Shown: positions 39,431-48,047 of the stretch, one piece after another
How the letters are laid out: every line of letters begins with the position of its first letter
How positions within the stretch are numbered: position 1 is the stretch's first letter
Assembly (NCBI GenBank): GCA_903820035.1
Contig: CAIJFT010000216.1
Span: 1-48,097 of the forward strand
Length of the DNA: 48,097 bases
From: an uncultured Opitutia bacterium
Lineage (GTDB): Bacteria > Verrucomicrobiota > Verrucomicrobiia > Opitutales > Opitutaceae
Direction: 5' to 3'
The notes under the pieces: generated by a model
The model's input: the letters and a program-made list of their open reading frames with translations, nothing else
Database searches by the model: none
Told to the model about the DNA's origin: nothing
Position numbers and translations under genes: made by a program

Positions 39431-40643
39431 AGTCGTCGTCATCCTCACCGGCTCGATCGCCTGTTACAAGGCGTGCGAAGTCGTGTCCCGGCTGGTCCAA
39501 GGCGGCCATCGGGTGCGCACCGTCACCACCGAAAGCGCGCGCCGATTCGTGGGCGACGCCACCCTGGAAGGACTGACGGGCGAGGCCGTGCGCCACGATC
39601 TCTTCGCCATGGGCGGGGCGTTGGACCACATCGAACTGGCCCGATGGGCCAAACTCATTTTGGTCTGCCCCGCGACGGCGCACTCGTTGAATCGATTCGC
39701 AGCCGGACTGGCCGACGATCTCGCCGGTGCGCTGTTGCTCGCCCGCCAGCCCGACACTCCGCTGGTGTTTGCACCGGCGATGAATCCGGCGATGTGGACC
39801 CACCCTGCGACCCAGGCCTCCGTGCGACAGTTGGAGGGCTGGGGCGCACGCTTCGTTCCCGTCGGCATCGGCCGGACGGCCTGCGGCGAAGAAGGCCCGG
39901 GGCGACTGGCGGAACCGGAATTGATTGCAGCGACCGTTGACGCCGAGTTGGCGCGCCCAACGCGGCGGCTCCGCGTACTCGTGACCAGCGGCGGCACGAC
40001 GGAGCCGGTCGACGGAGTCCGCACGCTGACCAATATAAGCACCGGGTACACCGGCATGGCGGTGGCGGCGCACTTCGCCCGCCGCGGCCACGACGTGGTC
40101 TTGCTCCGCGCCCGCCACGCCATCCCTGCCGCGGTTTTGTGCCGGGAAGAAATATTCTTCACCTTCGCGGATCTCGATGCCGCCTTGTCCCGTCTGCTCG
40201 CGACGGAGGCGTTCGACGTCGTGATCCATGCCGCCGCCGTGGGCGACTTTGGTCTCGATGCCATCGAGTGCGATGGAGTGTCGCTTCCGCCGGGCCGCAT
40301 GAAGCTCGACTCAAACCGACCGGTGAAGCTCGCGCTACGACCGCTGCCGAAGCTCCTCGGAACGCTCCGCGCCCAGAGCCGGAATTCCGCGGTCAAAATT
40401 GTGGCCTTCAAACTCACCAGCGGGGTGAACGATGCCGGCGCCGTCTCGGCCATGCGGTCTCTTTTCGCCCAAGGGGCGGACCTGGTCGTTCACAACGAAC
40501 TCGGCGAACGCGGTGCCCAGCCCGATGATTTCCCGGCGCGCTTGTTTGCGGGCGACGGCGCGATCCTCGCGCGCTGTGCTTCACGCGGGGAACTCTCGCA
40601 CACTCTCGAATCGCACTTCGCGTCAACCGGGCCCAAATCCTAA
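39417..40643 (+). CDS. coaBC: Bifunctional phosphopantothenoylcysteine synthetase/decarboxylase
   Basis: A 408-residue CoaBC (Dfp). Residues 1-185 are the FMN-dependent decarboxylase CoaC: VVVILTGSIACYKA, ALDHIELARWAKLILVCPATAHSLNRFAAGLADDL (catalytic His), FAPAMNPAMW, and GIGRTACGEEGPGRLAEP with the catalytic Cys. Residues about 190-400 are the CTP-dependent ligase CoaB: VLVTSGGTTEPVDGVRTLTNISTG, VIHAAAVGDF, VAFKLTSG and DLVVHNELGERGA. The KLKK-like segment reads MKLDSN. It joins cysteine to phosphopantothenate and then decarboxylates it. It overlaps panC by 14 bases and lies 11 bases before coaX. Confidence 0.95.
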   Translation: MSGSKVVVILTGSIACYKACEVVSRLVQGGHRVRTVTTESARRFVGDATLEGLTGEAVRHDLFAMGGALDHIELARWAKLILVCPATAHSLNRFAAGLADDLAGALLLARQPDTPLVFAPAMNPAMWTHPATQASVRQLEGWGARFVPVGIGRTACGEEGPGRLAEPELIAATVDAELARPTRRLRVLVTSGGTTEPVDGVRTLTNISTGYTGMAVAAHFARRGHDVVLLRARHAIPAAVLCREEIFFTFADLDAALSRLLATEAFDVVIHAAAVGDFGLDAIECDGVSLPPGRMKLDSNRPVKLALRPLPKLLGTLRAQSRNSAVKIVAFKLTSGVNDAGAVSAMRSLFAQGADLVVHNELGERGAQPDDFPARLFAGDGAILARCASRGELSHTLESHFASTGPKS

Positions 40644-40654
40644 TTTTCACTCCC

Positions 40655-41446
40655 ATGCTCCTCTGTCTCGACACCGGCAATACCGACATCCACGGCGGCG
40701 TATTTGAGGGGGAAAAGCTGCGCTGCCAGTTCCGCAAGTCGACCCTACCCCTGGGTTCGGCAGATGAACTCGGGGTCTTTTTCTCGGCGGTGCTGCGCGC
40801 CCACGACATCGATCCCGCCGCCATTACGCGGACTGCCGTTTGTTCGGTGGTTCCCGCCGCGGTCCACGCCTTGCGCACCACGTGCCGGCAGTATTTCCAC
40901 AGCGATCCGTTCATCCTCCAAGCGGGGGTGAAGACCGGCCTCAAGATCCGTTACAAGAATCCGGCGGAGGTCGGAGCGGATCGGATCGCCAATGCCATCG
41001 CCGCCGCCCAACGCCAGCCGGGCAAGCCGCTCCTGGTGGTCGACTGCGGCACCGCGACGACCTTCGATGTGATCACGGCCGCCGGCGACTACCTGGGCGG
41101 TGCGATAATGCCGGGCATAAACGTGGCCGCCCAAAGTCTCGCCACCCACACCGCCAAACTTCCCCGGGTGGAAATCGCCGAGCCCGAATACGCCTTGGGC
41201 CGGACCACTACCGAAAGCATCCAAGCCGGACTTTTCTTCGGCCAGGTCGGGGCGATCCGCCACTTGTTGAACCAGCTAACCCGGGAGGCGTTTCCGGGCG
41301 AAGCAGCGTGGATCATCGGCACCGGCGGATTCGCCCGACTCTTCGCCAAGGAGGAGCTGTTCTCCGAAATCGTGCCGGAACTCGTCCTGCGCGGGTTGTA
41401 TCACGCGGTGCAACTCAATCCCGAGACTTCCGCCGCGAAGAAGTAG
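40655..41446 (+). CDS. coaX: Type III pantothenate kinase
   Basis: A 263-residue CoaX of the ASKHA fold, feedback-insensitive and requiring a monovalent cation. The motifs are LCLDTGNTDIHGGVF (phosphate 1), NPAEVGADRIANAIAA (pantothenate site with the GADR motif), LLVVDCGTATTFDVI (phosphate 2), YLGGAIMPGINVAAQSLATHTAKLP and WIIGTGGFARLF. It phosphorylates the pantothenate made by PanB and PanC and so supplies CoaBC. It is the fourth gene of the operon. No further CoA genes (coaD, coaE) or panD follow. Confidence 0.95.
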   Translation: MLLCLDTGNTDIHGGVFEGEKLRCQFRKSTLPLGSADELGVFFSAVLRAHDIDPAAITRTAVCSVVPAAVHALRTTCRQYFHSDPFILQAGVKTGLKIRYKNPAEVGADRIANAIAAAQRQPGKPLLVVDCGTATTFDVITAAGDYLGGAIMPGINVAAQSLATHTAKLPRVEIAEPEYALGRTTTESIQAGLFFGQVGAIRHLLNQLTREAFPGEAAWIIGTGGFARLFAKEELFSEIVPELVLRGLYHAVQLNPETSAAKK

Positions 41447-41561
41447 ACGGCGCGAAGCTTCATCATCCGGCCGCGGTTCAGGAACCGGATTACGCCAGCC
41501 GGCGCACCCGTTTGAGCCTCCCGCGTCCCGGGGACTACGGCTGGTCTCAGGTCCAAGAGGG

Positions 41562-41583
41562 GACAAAGTGTTGCGCCTTTGTC
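41562..41583 (+). terminator. Weak hairpin after coaX
   Basis: GACAAAG (41562-41568) pairs with CTTTGTC (41577-41583). There is no T run. It lies about 115 bases after the coaX stop and overlaps the earliest possible start of the following regulator gene, which argues for a later start. Confidence 0.35.
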
Positions 41584-41672
41584 ACCCTGTAGCCACAGTT
41601 CTGCTACGTGACTGTGGGATCGTGCCCCTCCGATGTCACCGCAGGACCATTTGGGTCCATCGGGCAACTCCC

Positions 41673-42437
41673 TTGATTTCCACTCCGACACTGTCAGGTG
41701 AACGCAGGTCCCGAAAATCCGCCCCGACCGACGGTCCGGCGCGCTCCGGACCGAAGATACTATTGGTTGACGGGGATCCGACCGCATTGCGATCGATTGC
41801 GGATCCGCTGGAACAGCTCGGATATCGGATCACTTATGTCCACGACGGCGAGCAGGCGGTCATGTTGGCCCTGCGGGAAATCCCGGCGTTGGTGGTCTTG
41901 GAATTGGTCCTGCCTAAGCTCGATGGCTTCGCAGTGTGCCGCGCGCTGCGGAACGAAAAGCCGACCGTGCACACCCCCATCCTCATCGCCTCCACCTGCA
42001 CCGACGAAATCGACCGGGTCGTCAGCCTTGAGCTTGGGGCGGATGACTATGTGACGAAGCCTTTTAACCCGAGGGAAGTGGTGTTGCGGATCAAGAATCT
42101 CCTGCGCAGCGCACGGGATCTTGAGGAATCAGAAACCATCGAGTGTCAGCACCTCTACATCGATCTCACGCGTCACGTGGTGGCTGTCGCCAATGCCCGC
42201 GTTGAGTTGACCGTCACCGAGTTCCGGCTGTTGGCGCATCTCGCGCGCCGCGAGGGCCTGGTGCAGCCGAGGCAGCAATTGTTTCGCGAGGTCTGGGACT
42301 TTCAACCCGGGGTGAACAGCCGAACCCTCGACACCCATATCCGCCGGCTCCGCAAGAAACTCGGCCCAGCCGGAACGTTTCTGGAGACCGTACGCGGAGT
42401 CGGATACCGCTTTTTCAGCAAACGCCCCGCGTCGTGA
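41673..42437 (+). CDS. OmpR/PhoB-type response regulator with an Asp-less receiver
   Basis: A protein of about 254 residues from a TTG at 41673; GTG starts at 41568 or 41622 are possible. The receiver spans residues about 28-145 (KILLVDGDPTALRSI, SLELGADDYVTKPF). At the phosphoacceptor position the sequence is VVLELVLPKLDG, so Glu77 replaces Asp. The acidic pair is broken to VDGD, with Gly34 in place of the metal-binding Asp. The C-terminal winged helix (VELTVTEFRLLAHLARREG, then VNSRTLDTHIRRLRKKLG, then TVRGVGYRF) is intact. It should bind DNA, perhaps in a constitutively active state. No histidine kinase is adjacent. Confidence 0.88.
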   Translation: MISTPTLSGERRSRKSAPTDGPARSGPKILLVDGDPTALRSIADPLEQLGYRITYVHDGEQAVMLALREIPALVVLELVLPKLDGFAVCRALRNEKPTVHTPILIASTCTDEIDRVVSLELGADDYVTKPFNPREVVLRIKNLLRSARDLEESETIECQHLYIDLTRHVVAVANARVELTVTEFRLLAHLARREGLVQPRQQLFREVWDFQPGVNSRTLDTHIRRLRKKLGPAGTFLETVRGVGYRFFSKRPAS

Positions 42438-42734
42438 ACATCCGCCTGAACCGCCACCTACGCAGTTGAGCCACGCCGTAGTGTCACTCGATCGTCACGC
42501 CGGGATTGTTGCAGCCGAGGTCACCGCTCGCAGAATTCGCGGGTTGTGTCTGCCGCCATCTCTTCCACTTCAAATGGGCCGCGCGCATCCGGGAGCGCGC
42601 CGGAATCAAGCCCAGCCGTCCGCTCATCGCCCACGTTTCCTCCGGTTTGATCGCGGCCTCAGCCTGCGACCAGCCGCGCAGGTCGAAGCTGCCGTCAAGC
42701 TGGTTCACCCCCGATTTTGCCCACTCGTTTGACG
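42438..42734. other. 297-base gap between the regulator and the Sel1 protein
   Basis: No gene is supported. A minus-strand frame runs from 42807 to 42484, but it overlaps the start of the Sel1 gene and shows no family motif. Weak inverted repeats are present (GCGCGC near 42577 and 42595). No promoter is recognised. Confidence 0.35.
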
Positions 42735-44390
42735 ATGAACACCCTTCCCGCGCTGCAGGCCAGGGCGCGCCCCCGCCCGAACTGGGGCGGACGGGACCCG
42801 CGCCCACGCCGCTTCCGGAGCCCCGTAGCCGTCACCTTTTTCCGCGCCTTTTTGGTGAGCATTGTCTGCGGGCTCCAACTGGTTCGTCCGCTCGACGGGG
42901 CACCAGTGGACCTGGCCGCCATTCGCGCCCGCGCCGAGCAAGGCGACGCCGAGTCCGTCAACGAACTGGGCAACGCCTACGCGAACGGCACGGGTGTGCC
43001 GCAGGATTTCGCGGAGGGCCTACGACTGTATCAGCGGGCCGCGGCTCGTGGCGTCGCCGCCGCGCAGTTCAATCTCGGGATGATGCATGAACTCGGTCGC
43101 GGCGTACCGGCCAGCGCGGAGAAGGCATTCGAATTCTACCTCAAGGCCGCCCAACAGGGTTTCGCCCCCGCGCAGTTCAACGTAGCGAACATGTACGCGA
43201 ACGGCGTGGGCGTGAAGGCGGATTATTTCGAGGCCGTGCTCTGGTTTCGCCAGGCGGCGGATCGCAAGATTGCGGAGGCCCAGTACAATCTGGCGCTCGC
43301 CTATGAAATCGGACGCGGGGTGACGAAGGACGAGGTCGTGGCCCAACGCTGGTATCGAGCGGCCGCCGTCCAGGGATTCGCCCGCGCCCAGTTCAACCTC
43401 GGACTCATGCTCGAGGAGGGCCGGGGCTCCGCCGTCAACCACGCGGAGGCGATTGAACTCTATCGCGCCGCCGCCAGCCAAAATTTTCTGCCCGCCCAGA
43501 ATAACCTCGGCATTCTCCTCGCGGAGCGCCGCACCTCGACCGCCGATGTCGTCGAGGCCTACACCTGGCTCGCCCTCGCCGTCGAGAACGGGGCGAATCC
43601 CGCGGGCCGGGACATCGTGGCCCGGGAACTTTCACCCGCCCAGATCGCCGAGGCGAATGCCGCGGTGGTCAAGCGGCGTGGTCAACTGGGCCTCGCAGAT
43701 CGATCCGCCCCGGCTACCCCGATCGCACTTACGCCTCCCCCGGTGAAGCCCTCGGAAGTGATCACCGCGCCACCGGTCGGCCCCAAGGCCCTCGACGAAA
43801 CCGAAGGCCTCAAACGCGAAATCAACCGCCTGATCAACGCGATGGATTCGCTGCGGGCCGAAAAAAGCGCCGTGGACCAACAGCTCGCCACGGTGATCCG
43901 CACCGGGGAAGTCGAACGGGAAAAAGGCTCCCGCCAACTCAACACGGCGCAATCCGCGCTGACCGAGTCCCGGCAGGCGCTGGAAGTCCTGAATGCCGAG
44001 ATCGCCCGGTTGAAGGCGGCCGCCACGACTGAGACGCCGGCGGAACAGCGGGAGCAATCCGCGCTACTCACCCAGTTGGAGAAGCTCACCCGCGAGGTGG
44101 CGACCCTGCGCACCGAAAAGGCCGACCTCACCTCCCAACTGCGGGCTCTGCGCGCGGGCGTACCCGGAGATGGTACCATAACTCCAGATACACGCGCATT
44201 CCCACTGCAGGAACTGGCCGCCATGGACCGGCGCATTGCGAAATTACTCGCCGACAACAAGCGCTTCCAGGATTTCATCAAGCGCTCCGCCGCCGAGTTC
44301 TCCGAGTTCGGCAAACAGCTGCGCCCGCCCGATGACCGCCCGAGCCCCGGCGAAAACCGCGCCGCGGCCGCCATCCCGCCGGGCCGCTAA
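42735..44390 (+). CDS. Sel1-repeat protein with C-terminal coiled coil
   Basis: A 551-residue protein. A basic N-terminus precedes a hydrophobic segment (AVTFFRAFLVSIVCGLQLV), probably a signal or anchor. Residues about 60-280 hold six Sel1-like repeats of about 36 residues with the pattern A-x-x-x-L-G-x-x-Y-x-x-G-x-G-V, such as SVNELGNAYANGTGVPQDFAEGL (shortened) and AQFNLGMMHELGRGVPAS. Residues about 365-500 form long heptad-like helices rich in Leu, Glu, Arg and Gln. The tail is Pro/Arg-rich. Sel1 repeats bind proteins, often in envelope or signalling complexes. The start at 42735 is preferred over one 18 bases earlier. Confidence 0.85.
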   Translation: MNTLPALQARARPRPNWGGRDPRPRRFRSPVAVTFFRAFLVSIVCGLQLVRPLDGAPVDLAAIRARAEQGDAESVNELGNAYANGTGVPQDFAEGLRLYQRAAARGVAAAQFNLGMMHELGRGVPASAEKAFEFYLKAAQQGFAPAQFNVANMYANGVGVKADYFEAVLWFRQAADRKIAEAQYNLALAYEIGRGVTKDEVVAQRWYRAAAVQGFARAQFNLGLMLEEGRGSAVNHAEAIELYRAAASQNFLPAQNNLGILLAERRTSTADVVEAYTWLALAVENGANPAGRDIVARELSPAQIAEANAAVVKRRGQLGLADRSAPATPIALTPPPVKPSEVITAPPVGPKALDETEGLKREINRLINAMDSLRAEKSAVDQQLATVIRTGEVEREKGSRQLNTAQSALTESRQALEVLNAEIARLKAAATTETPAEQREQSALLTQLEKLTREVATLRTEKADLTSQLRALRAGVPGDGTITPDTRAFPLQELAAMDRRIAKLLADNKRFQDFIKRSAAEFSEFGKQLRPPDDRPSPGENRAAAAIPPGR

Positions 44391-44496
44391 GCGCAGAGGC
44401 GGGGTGGCGGCGGCGCATGCGAGGTCGGATACCGCGCGATTCGTCACACGCCGCTCACGCTTCCGACATCCAATTGTTAGAGTTGCGGCATTGGCA

Positions 44497-44513
44497 ACGG
44501 GCCCGGCGCCCGT
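44497..44513 (+). promoter_or_regulatory. Hairpin in the leader of the PEP-CTERM operon
   Basis: ACGGGC (44497-44502) pairs with GCCCGT (44508-44513) around CCGGC. It may end the Sel1 transcript (stop at 44390) or lie in the leader of the gene starting at 44626. It sits in the 235-base gap 44391-44625, where nothing else is recognised. Confidence 0.4.
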
Positions 44514-44625
44514 CACGGAAATGGGGGCCCTCAGGAAAACGTCGGGGAAGACCCGATGTGGGCGTTTCGACGCGGCGCACCACTCGCCTGACCAGCCTCC
44601 GCCGGCCCCTCCTCCGATTCTCCCG

Positions 44626-45657
44626 ATGCCACTCCACCGTTCTCTCCTCTCCGCGCTCGCTGCTTCCGTCGTCTGGGCGTGCCTCGCCCAAGCCCAGCCC
44701 ACCACCATCGATCTATCGCAGTACGTCCGCGTGGGCCGGTACTCACTGCCGGAGCCGTCGAACACGACGCCACCGCCGGGCGGCAACCTGCTCGCCCAGG
44801 AAGCCTCGGGTGTCACTTACAACAAGGACACTGATACCCTGTTTGTGATTGGCGACGGGAGTCGGTCGATCACCCAAGTGACGAAGACCGGCCAGTACAT
44901 CGACTCGATGACGCTTGCCACCGGTGGTTCGCCCCAAGGCACCTCGTTCTACGACACGGAAGGCGTCACCTATGTTGGCGGCGGAAAATTCGTCGTCGTC
45001 GAGGAGCGCTACCGGCAGGCGAGTCTCGTGACCTACGCCCCCGGCACCACCCTGGCCATCGGCGATTCCGGCGTCCAAACGGTGAAGCTCGGGACGACCA
45101 CCACCAATATCGGCCTGGAGGGAGTCTCGTTCGATCCCAAGACCGGAGGGTTCATCTTCGCCAAGGAGGTCACGCCGCAGGGCATCTTCCAGACGACCAT
45201 TGATTTTGCCGGCGGCACCGCCTCCAACGGCTCGCCGAGCACGGTGAATTCAACGAACCTATTCAATCCCGCGTTGGTCGGTGTGCTGGATTTTGCCGAC
45301 GTCTTCGCGCTTTCGAACATTCCGTCGCTGGCTCCAGCGCACTTGGACAGCCTGCTCATCCTCAGCCAAGAGTCCGGCAAGATCGTACAAGTAGACCGCG
45401 CCGGCAATATCATGAGTTCACTGACCCTCGTCTCCGATCCGGGCAACCCGCTGAACATCGTGGACCAGCAGCACGAAGGGCTCACCATGGACCTGAACGG
45501 CTTTCTCTACGTCGTGAGCGAAAACGGCGGCGGTGACATCAATCATCCAGAGCTGTGGGTGTTTGCGCCGATTCCAGAGCCCTCCACCTACGCCGCAATC
45601 GCCGGCCTCGCCACTCTCGGCGCCACGATCCTGCGCCGCCGCCGGAGCGCCGCGTGA
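44626..45657 (+). CDS. SdiA-regulated-like beta-propeller protein with PEP-CTERM anchor
   Basis: A 343-residue exported protein: signal peptide (SLLSALAASVVWACLAQAQ), then a propeller resembling SdiA-regulated/phytase-like proteins (EASGVTYNKDTDTLFVIGDG, DTEGVTYVGGGKFVVVEERY, IGLEGVSFDPKTGGFIFAKE, LLILSQESGKIVQVDRAG, QQHEGLTMDLNGFLYVVSENGG). The C-terminus is a sorting signal: PEP in IPEPSTYAA, a hydrophobic stretch and RRRRSAA. An exosortase should cut at the PEP and release or anchor the protein at the cell surface or outside. It is the first gene of a four-gene set with its own exosortase. Confidence 0.9.
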   Translation: MPLHRSLLSALAASVVWACLAQAQPTTIDLSQYVRVGRYSLPEPSNTTPPPGGNLLAQEASGVTYNKDTDTLFVIGDGSRSITQVTKTGQYIDSMTLATGGSPQGTSFYDTEGVTYVGGGKFVVVEERYRQASLVTYAPGTTLAIGDSGVQTVKLGTTTTNIGLEGVSFDPKTGGFIFAKEVTPQGIFQTTIDFAGGTASNGSPSTVNSTNLFNPALVGVLDFADVFALSNIPSLAPAHLDSLLILSQESGKIVQVDRAGNIMSSLTLVSDPGNPLNIVDQQHEGLTMDLNGFLYVVSENGGGDINHPELWVFAPIPEPSTYAAIAGLATLGATILRRRRSAA

Positions 45658-45708
45658 GTCATCCGATGCCGATTCCTCTGCCAAGAATTAAACCATCGAA
45701 GCAATAAC

Positions 45709-46584
45709 ATGAAACTCAGCACGCGCCTCCCTCGCCTGCATCCTCTCGTCGCGGTTGCGGCTTCCCTCGTGTTGCCCTCGATGAGCATGGCCCAATTGGT
45801 CAACTATTCCACCTTGGGCGCGAGCTATTCTCAAAACTTCGACGGTCTGTCCAATGCCGGCTCCGTCACCAGCGTCGGCGTCGGCCGTGGTCCGCACGCC
45901 ATCCAAGGTCATCTCGGCTCAACCGGAATGAACGGCTGGTATATGACGAATGACCGAGGCACTTCGACCGACACGGAGTTTCGCGCCCAAGACGGCAGTT
46001 TAAGTGGTAGCACCGGGCGCGGGGTGGTCAGCTTCGGCACCACGGGCAGCTCAGACCGCGCCTTGGGCGCACTCGGAACCAGCAACCAAATTTCAACGTT
46101 TGGGGTTTATTCGACCAATACTACGGGACTGAACCTCAGCCAGGTAACGGTGAGTTTCACCGGTGAGCAGTGGCGCGTCGGTGACACCTCGATCACGTCG
46201 GAAAAGCTCGCCTTCAGCTACGCTGTTTTCAACAACCTGGCCGGCGCCTCGATTGGGGCCAGCGTCGCGGGTTTTAACGGGATCAGTGCCCTCGATTTCA
46301 ATGCGCCGTTCACCGGCACCACCCTCCTGAACAACAGCGCACTGAACGGGAACAGTCCAACCTATCAGGCGAACCTCGCTCAGACCTTCAACCTCAACTG
46401 GGCGCCAAACCAGGTCCTCGTGCTCCAGTGGGTGGGTTTCGACCTAACCGGTCAGGACCATGGCCTCGGCATCGACAACCTTACTTTTTCCGCCATTCCC
46501 GAGCCATCCATCTACGCGTTGGTCGCCAGTACGGTGACGCTGGGCGCGGTCGCCTTGCGCCGCCGCCGCGCGAAGCTGGCGTGA
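45709..46584 (+). CDS. PEP-CTERM sorting domain protein
   Basis: A 291-residue exported protein with a signal peptide (LVAVAASLVLPSMSMAQ) and a Ser/Thr/Gly/Asn-rich beta body (NFDGLSNAG, GNGWYMTN-like MNGWYMTNDRG, FRAQDGS, VTVSFTGEQWRVGDT, WVGFDLTGQDHGLGIDNLTF). The last block is common in PEP-CTERM proteins with a jelly-roll domain. It ends in IPEPSIYALVASTVTLG plus RRRRAKLA, the full tripartite PEP-CTERM signal. The function of the body is unknown. It lies 51 bases after the propeller gene and 67 before the exosortase. Confidence 0.9.
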   Translation: MKLSTRLPRLHPLVAVAASLVLPSMSMAQLVNYSTLGASYSQNFDGLSNAGSVTSVGVGRGPHAIQGHLGSTGMNGWYMTNDRGTSTDTEFRAQDGSLSGSTGRGVVSFGTTGSSDRALGALGTSNQISTFGVYSTNTTGLNLSQVTVSFTGEQWRVGDTSITSEKLAFSYAVFNNLAGASIGASVAGFNGISALDFNAPFTGTTLLNNSALNGNSPTYQANLAQTFNLNWAPNQVLVLQWVGFDLTGQDHGLGIDNLTFSAIPEPSIYALVASTVTLGAVALRRRRAKLA

Positions 46585-46651
46585 GCCGTTTGCCGGGTGG
46601 CTGGAGACATTCAGCCCTCCGCCGTACCCGTTCCGCGGCGCCACTGGCCCC

Positions 46652-47272
46652 ATGTTGAAGGCCCACCGCGCGCCACAAAGCATCGAGCCTAGGCGCGGAA
46701 GCCGGGGCCAGCGGCTGCGTTTTGCGGTCAACTTCGTCGGGGCGATTACCCTCTATTTTCTACTCACCCTCGCGGTCGAGTTTCCCGATGCCACCTTCGC
46801 CGCCCGGTATCCGGCCGTCGCCTGGCTTCTCACCGTCAACGAGGCGGTGCGCCGCTCGCTCGTTCTCCCCTATCAACACGCCATCGCTGTCGCCACCGCC
46901 GGCACCGTGAACTTGCTCGGTTACGCGGCCGTGGTCGACGGACGTGACATTCACTCGCGCGATTTCTCCGTCACAATCACTGGAGGCTGCGACGCCATCG
47001 AACTGACGCTCCTCTTTCTCGCCGCCGTCGCGGCGTATCCCGCCGATCCCGCCCGGAAACTGGCCGGGCTGGTCGCCGGAGTGATCGTGATCGCGGCGCT
47101 GAACCTGGTCCGCGTGGTGAGCCTTTGGCTGATCGGGGTGCAGTGGCGCAGTGCGTTCGACCTCGCGCACTTCACCCTCTGGCCGTTTGTGCTCCTGTGC
47201 GCCACGATGCTGCTGTTTGCCCGTTGGCTGCAATTTGCCGCCCATCAAACCGCAGCGGATAAGGTCTCATGA
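46652..47272 (+). CDS. Exosortase/archaeosortase-family transpeptidase
   Basis: A 206-residue multi-span inner-membrane protein with about five hydrophobic helices, among them VGAITLYFLLTLAVEF and VAGVIVIAALNLVRVVSLWL. The catalytic set of exosortases is complete: Cys113 in ITGGCDAIEL, Arg154 in NLVRVVSL and His173 in FDLAHFTLWPF. It recognises PEP-CTERM-type tails. The small size without a C-terminal EpsI domain, and the associated membrane protein downstream, recall the exosortase H arrangement, but the exact subfamily is not certain. Its stop overlaps the next ATG (ATGA at 47269-47272). Confidence 0.92.
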   Translation: MLKAHRAPQSIEPRRGSRGQRLRFAVNFVGAITLYFLLTLAVEFPDATFAARYPAVAWLLTVNEAVRRSLVLPYQHAIAVATAGTVNLLGYAAVVDGRDIHSRDFSVTITGGCDAIELTLLFLAAVAAYPADPARKLAGLVAGVIVIAALNLVRVVSLWLIGVQWRSAFDLAHFTLWPFVLLCATMLLFARWLQFAAHQTAADKVS

Positions 47273-48012
47273 AGCACTGCTCCCCGGCGAAACCGTCGGC
47301 CAACCCGATGAAGCCTCCGGCCCAGCCGACCCGGGTGGAACGTCACCCGCACCGGCGGTCGGCGGATAATTCCGAGCCCGGCGTGTCCCGGCTACGTCCG
47401 GCCGGCATTCGGGGCTTTTTCCTGCGGTTGGCCGCTTGGTACTTTGGTTTGCTTTTGCTGTGGATTCCCTTCGGAGCCTTCTATCGGGACGCGTTGATTC
47501 GCAGCGGCAACGTCGTACTTGAAATCCTGCGGCCCCGCCACGAGATCACAGTCGTGCGCTACGAGCGCTGGCGGGAGATCGGCGCCTCCGAACGGCTCGA
47601 TCTGGCGGTTCTGGTGCGTGCCGCCGGGCCCGGTGATGCCCGCGGCCAAAAGCACTATGTCTTGGCGAAGGCGGTGGCCACGTTCTACCAACCGTTCATG
47701 GCCCTTGTATTTCTCCTGGCCCTACACATGGCCAGTCCCTTCACCGCGCGCCAGCGCCTACGCCGGGGTGGTTCGGCCGCAATCTGGCTTCACCTTTGGA
47801 TGGTGGGCTGTGTTCTGGTTGACGCCTACCACGCCCTCCCCGGGTCCGCCGCGCCGGTGGCCGGAACCTTGGACTGGAGCCGCACGCTGATCGCCATGCT
47901 GCACTTTTCCATCACCGACTGGCCGGCGGGCGTCTTGGTCGTGCCACTGCTCCTTTGGGTGCTCCACGGCCTGACGTGGCGGGAAAGCCGCGATCCGCGC
48001 ATTCCCACTTAA
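47269..48012 (+). CDS. Exosortase-associated membrane protein
   Basis: A 247-residue membrane protein with a long basic/Pro-rich N-terminus (about residues 1-50). It has about four hydrophobic segments: FFLRLAAWYFGLLLLWIPFGAF, FYQPFMALVFLLALHMA, AIWLHLWMVGCVLVDAY and WPAGVLVVPLLLWVLHG. A polar periplasmic-looking segment lies between the first and second. Such a protein coupled to a short exosortase matches the exosortase-H-associated membrane protein pattern. It probably helps the exosortase or presents the substrate. Its start overlaps the exosortase stop, giving translational coupling. I recognise no catalytic motif. Confidence 0.82.
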   Translation: MKHCSPAKPSANPMKPPAQPTRVERHPHRRSADNSEPGVSRLRPAGIRGFFLRLAAWYFGLLLLWIPFGAFYRDALIRSGNVVLEILRPRHEITVVRYERWREIGASERLDLAVLVRAAGPGDARGQKHYVLAKAVATFYQPFMALVFLLALHMASPFTARQRLRRGGSAAIWLHLWMVGCVLVDAYHALPGSAAPVAGTLDWSRTLIAMLHFSITDWPAGVLVVPLLLWVLHGLTWRESRDPRIPT

Positions 48013-48047
48013 AGTGATTGCCGGAACCGTCCACGGCCAACGGCGAT

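Noticed and set aside
42484-42807. A minus-strand frame with a plausible amino-acid mix
   Set aside because: It overlaps the signal-sequence region of the Sel1 gene, has no family motif and no sensible start signal. It could be a decayed gene but cannot be supported.
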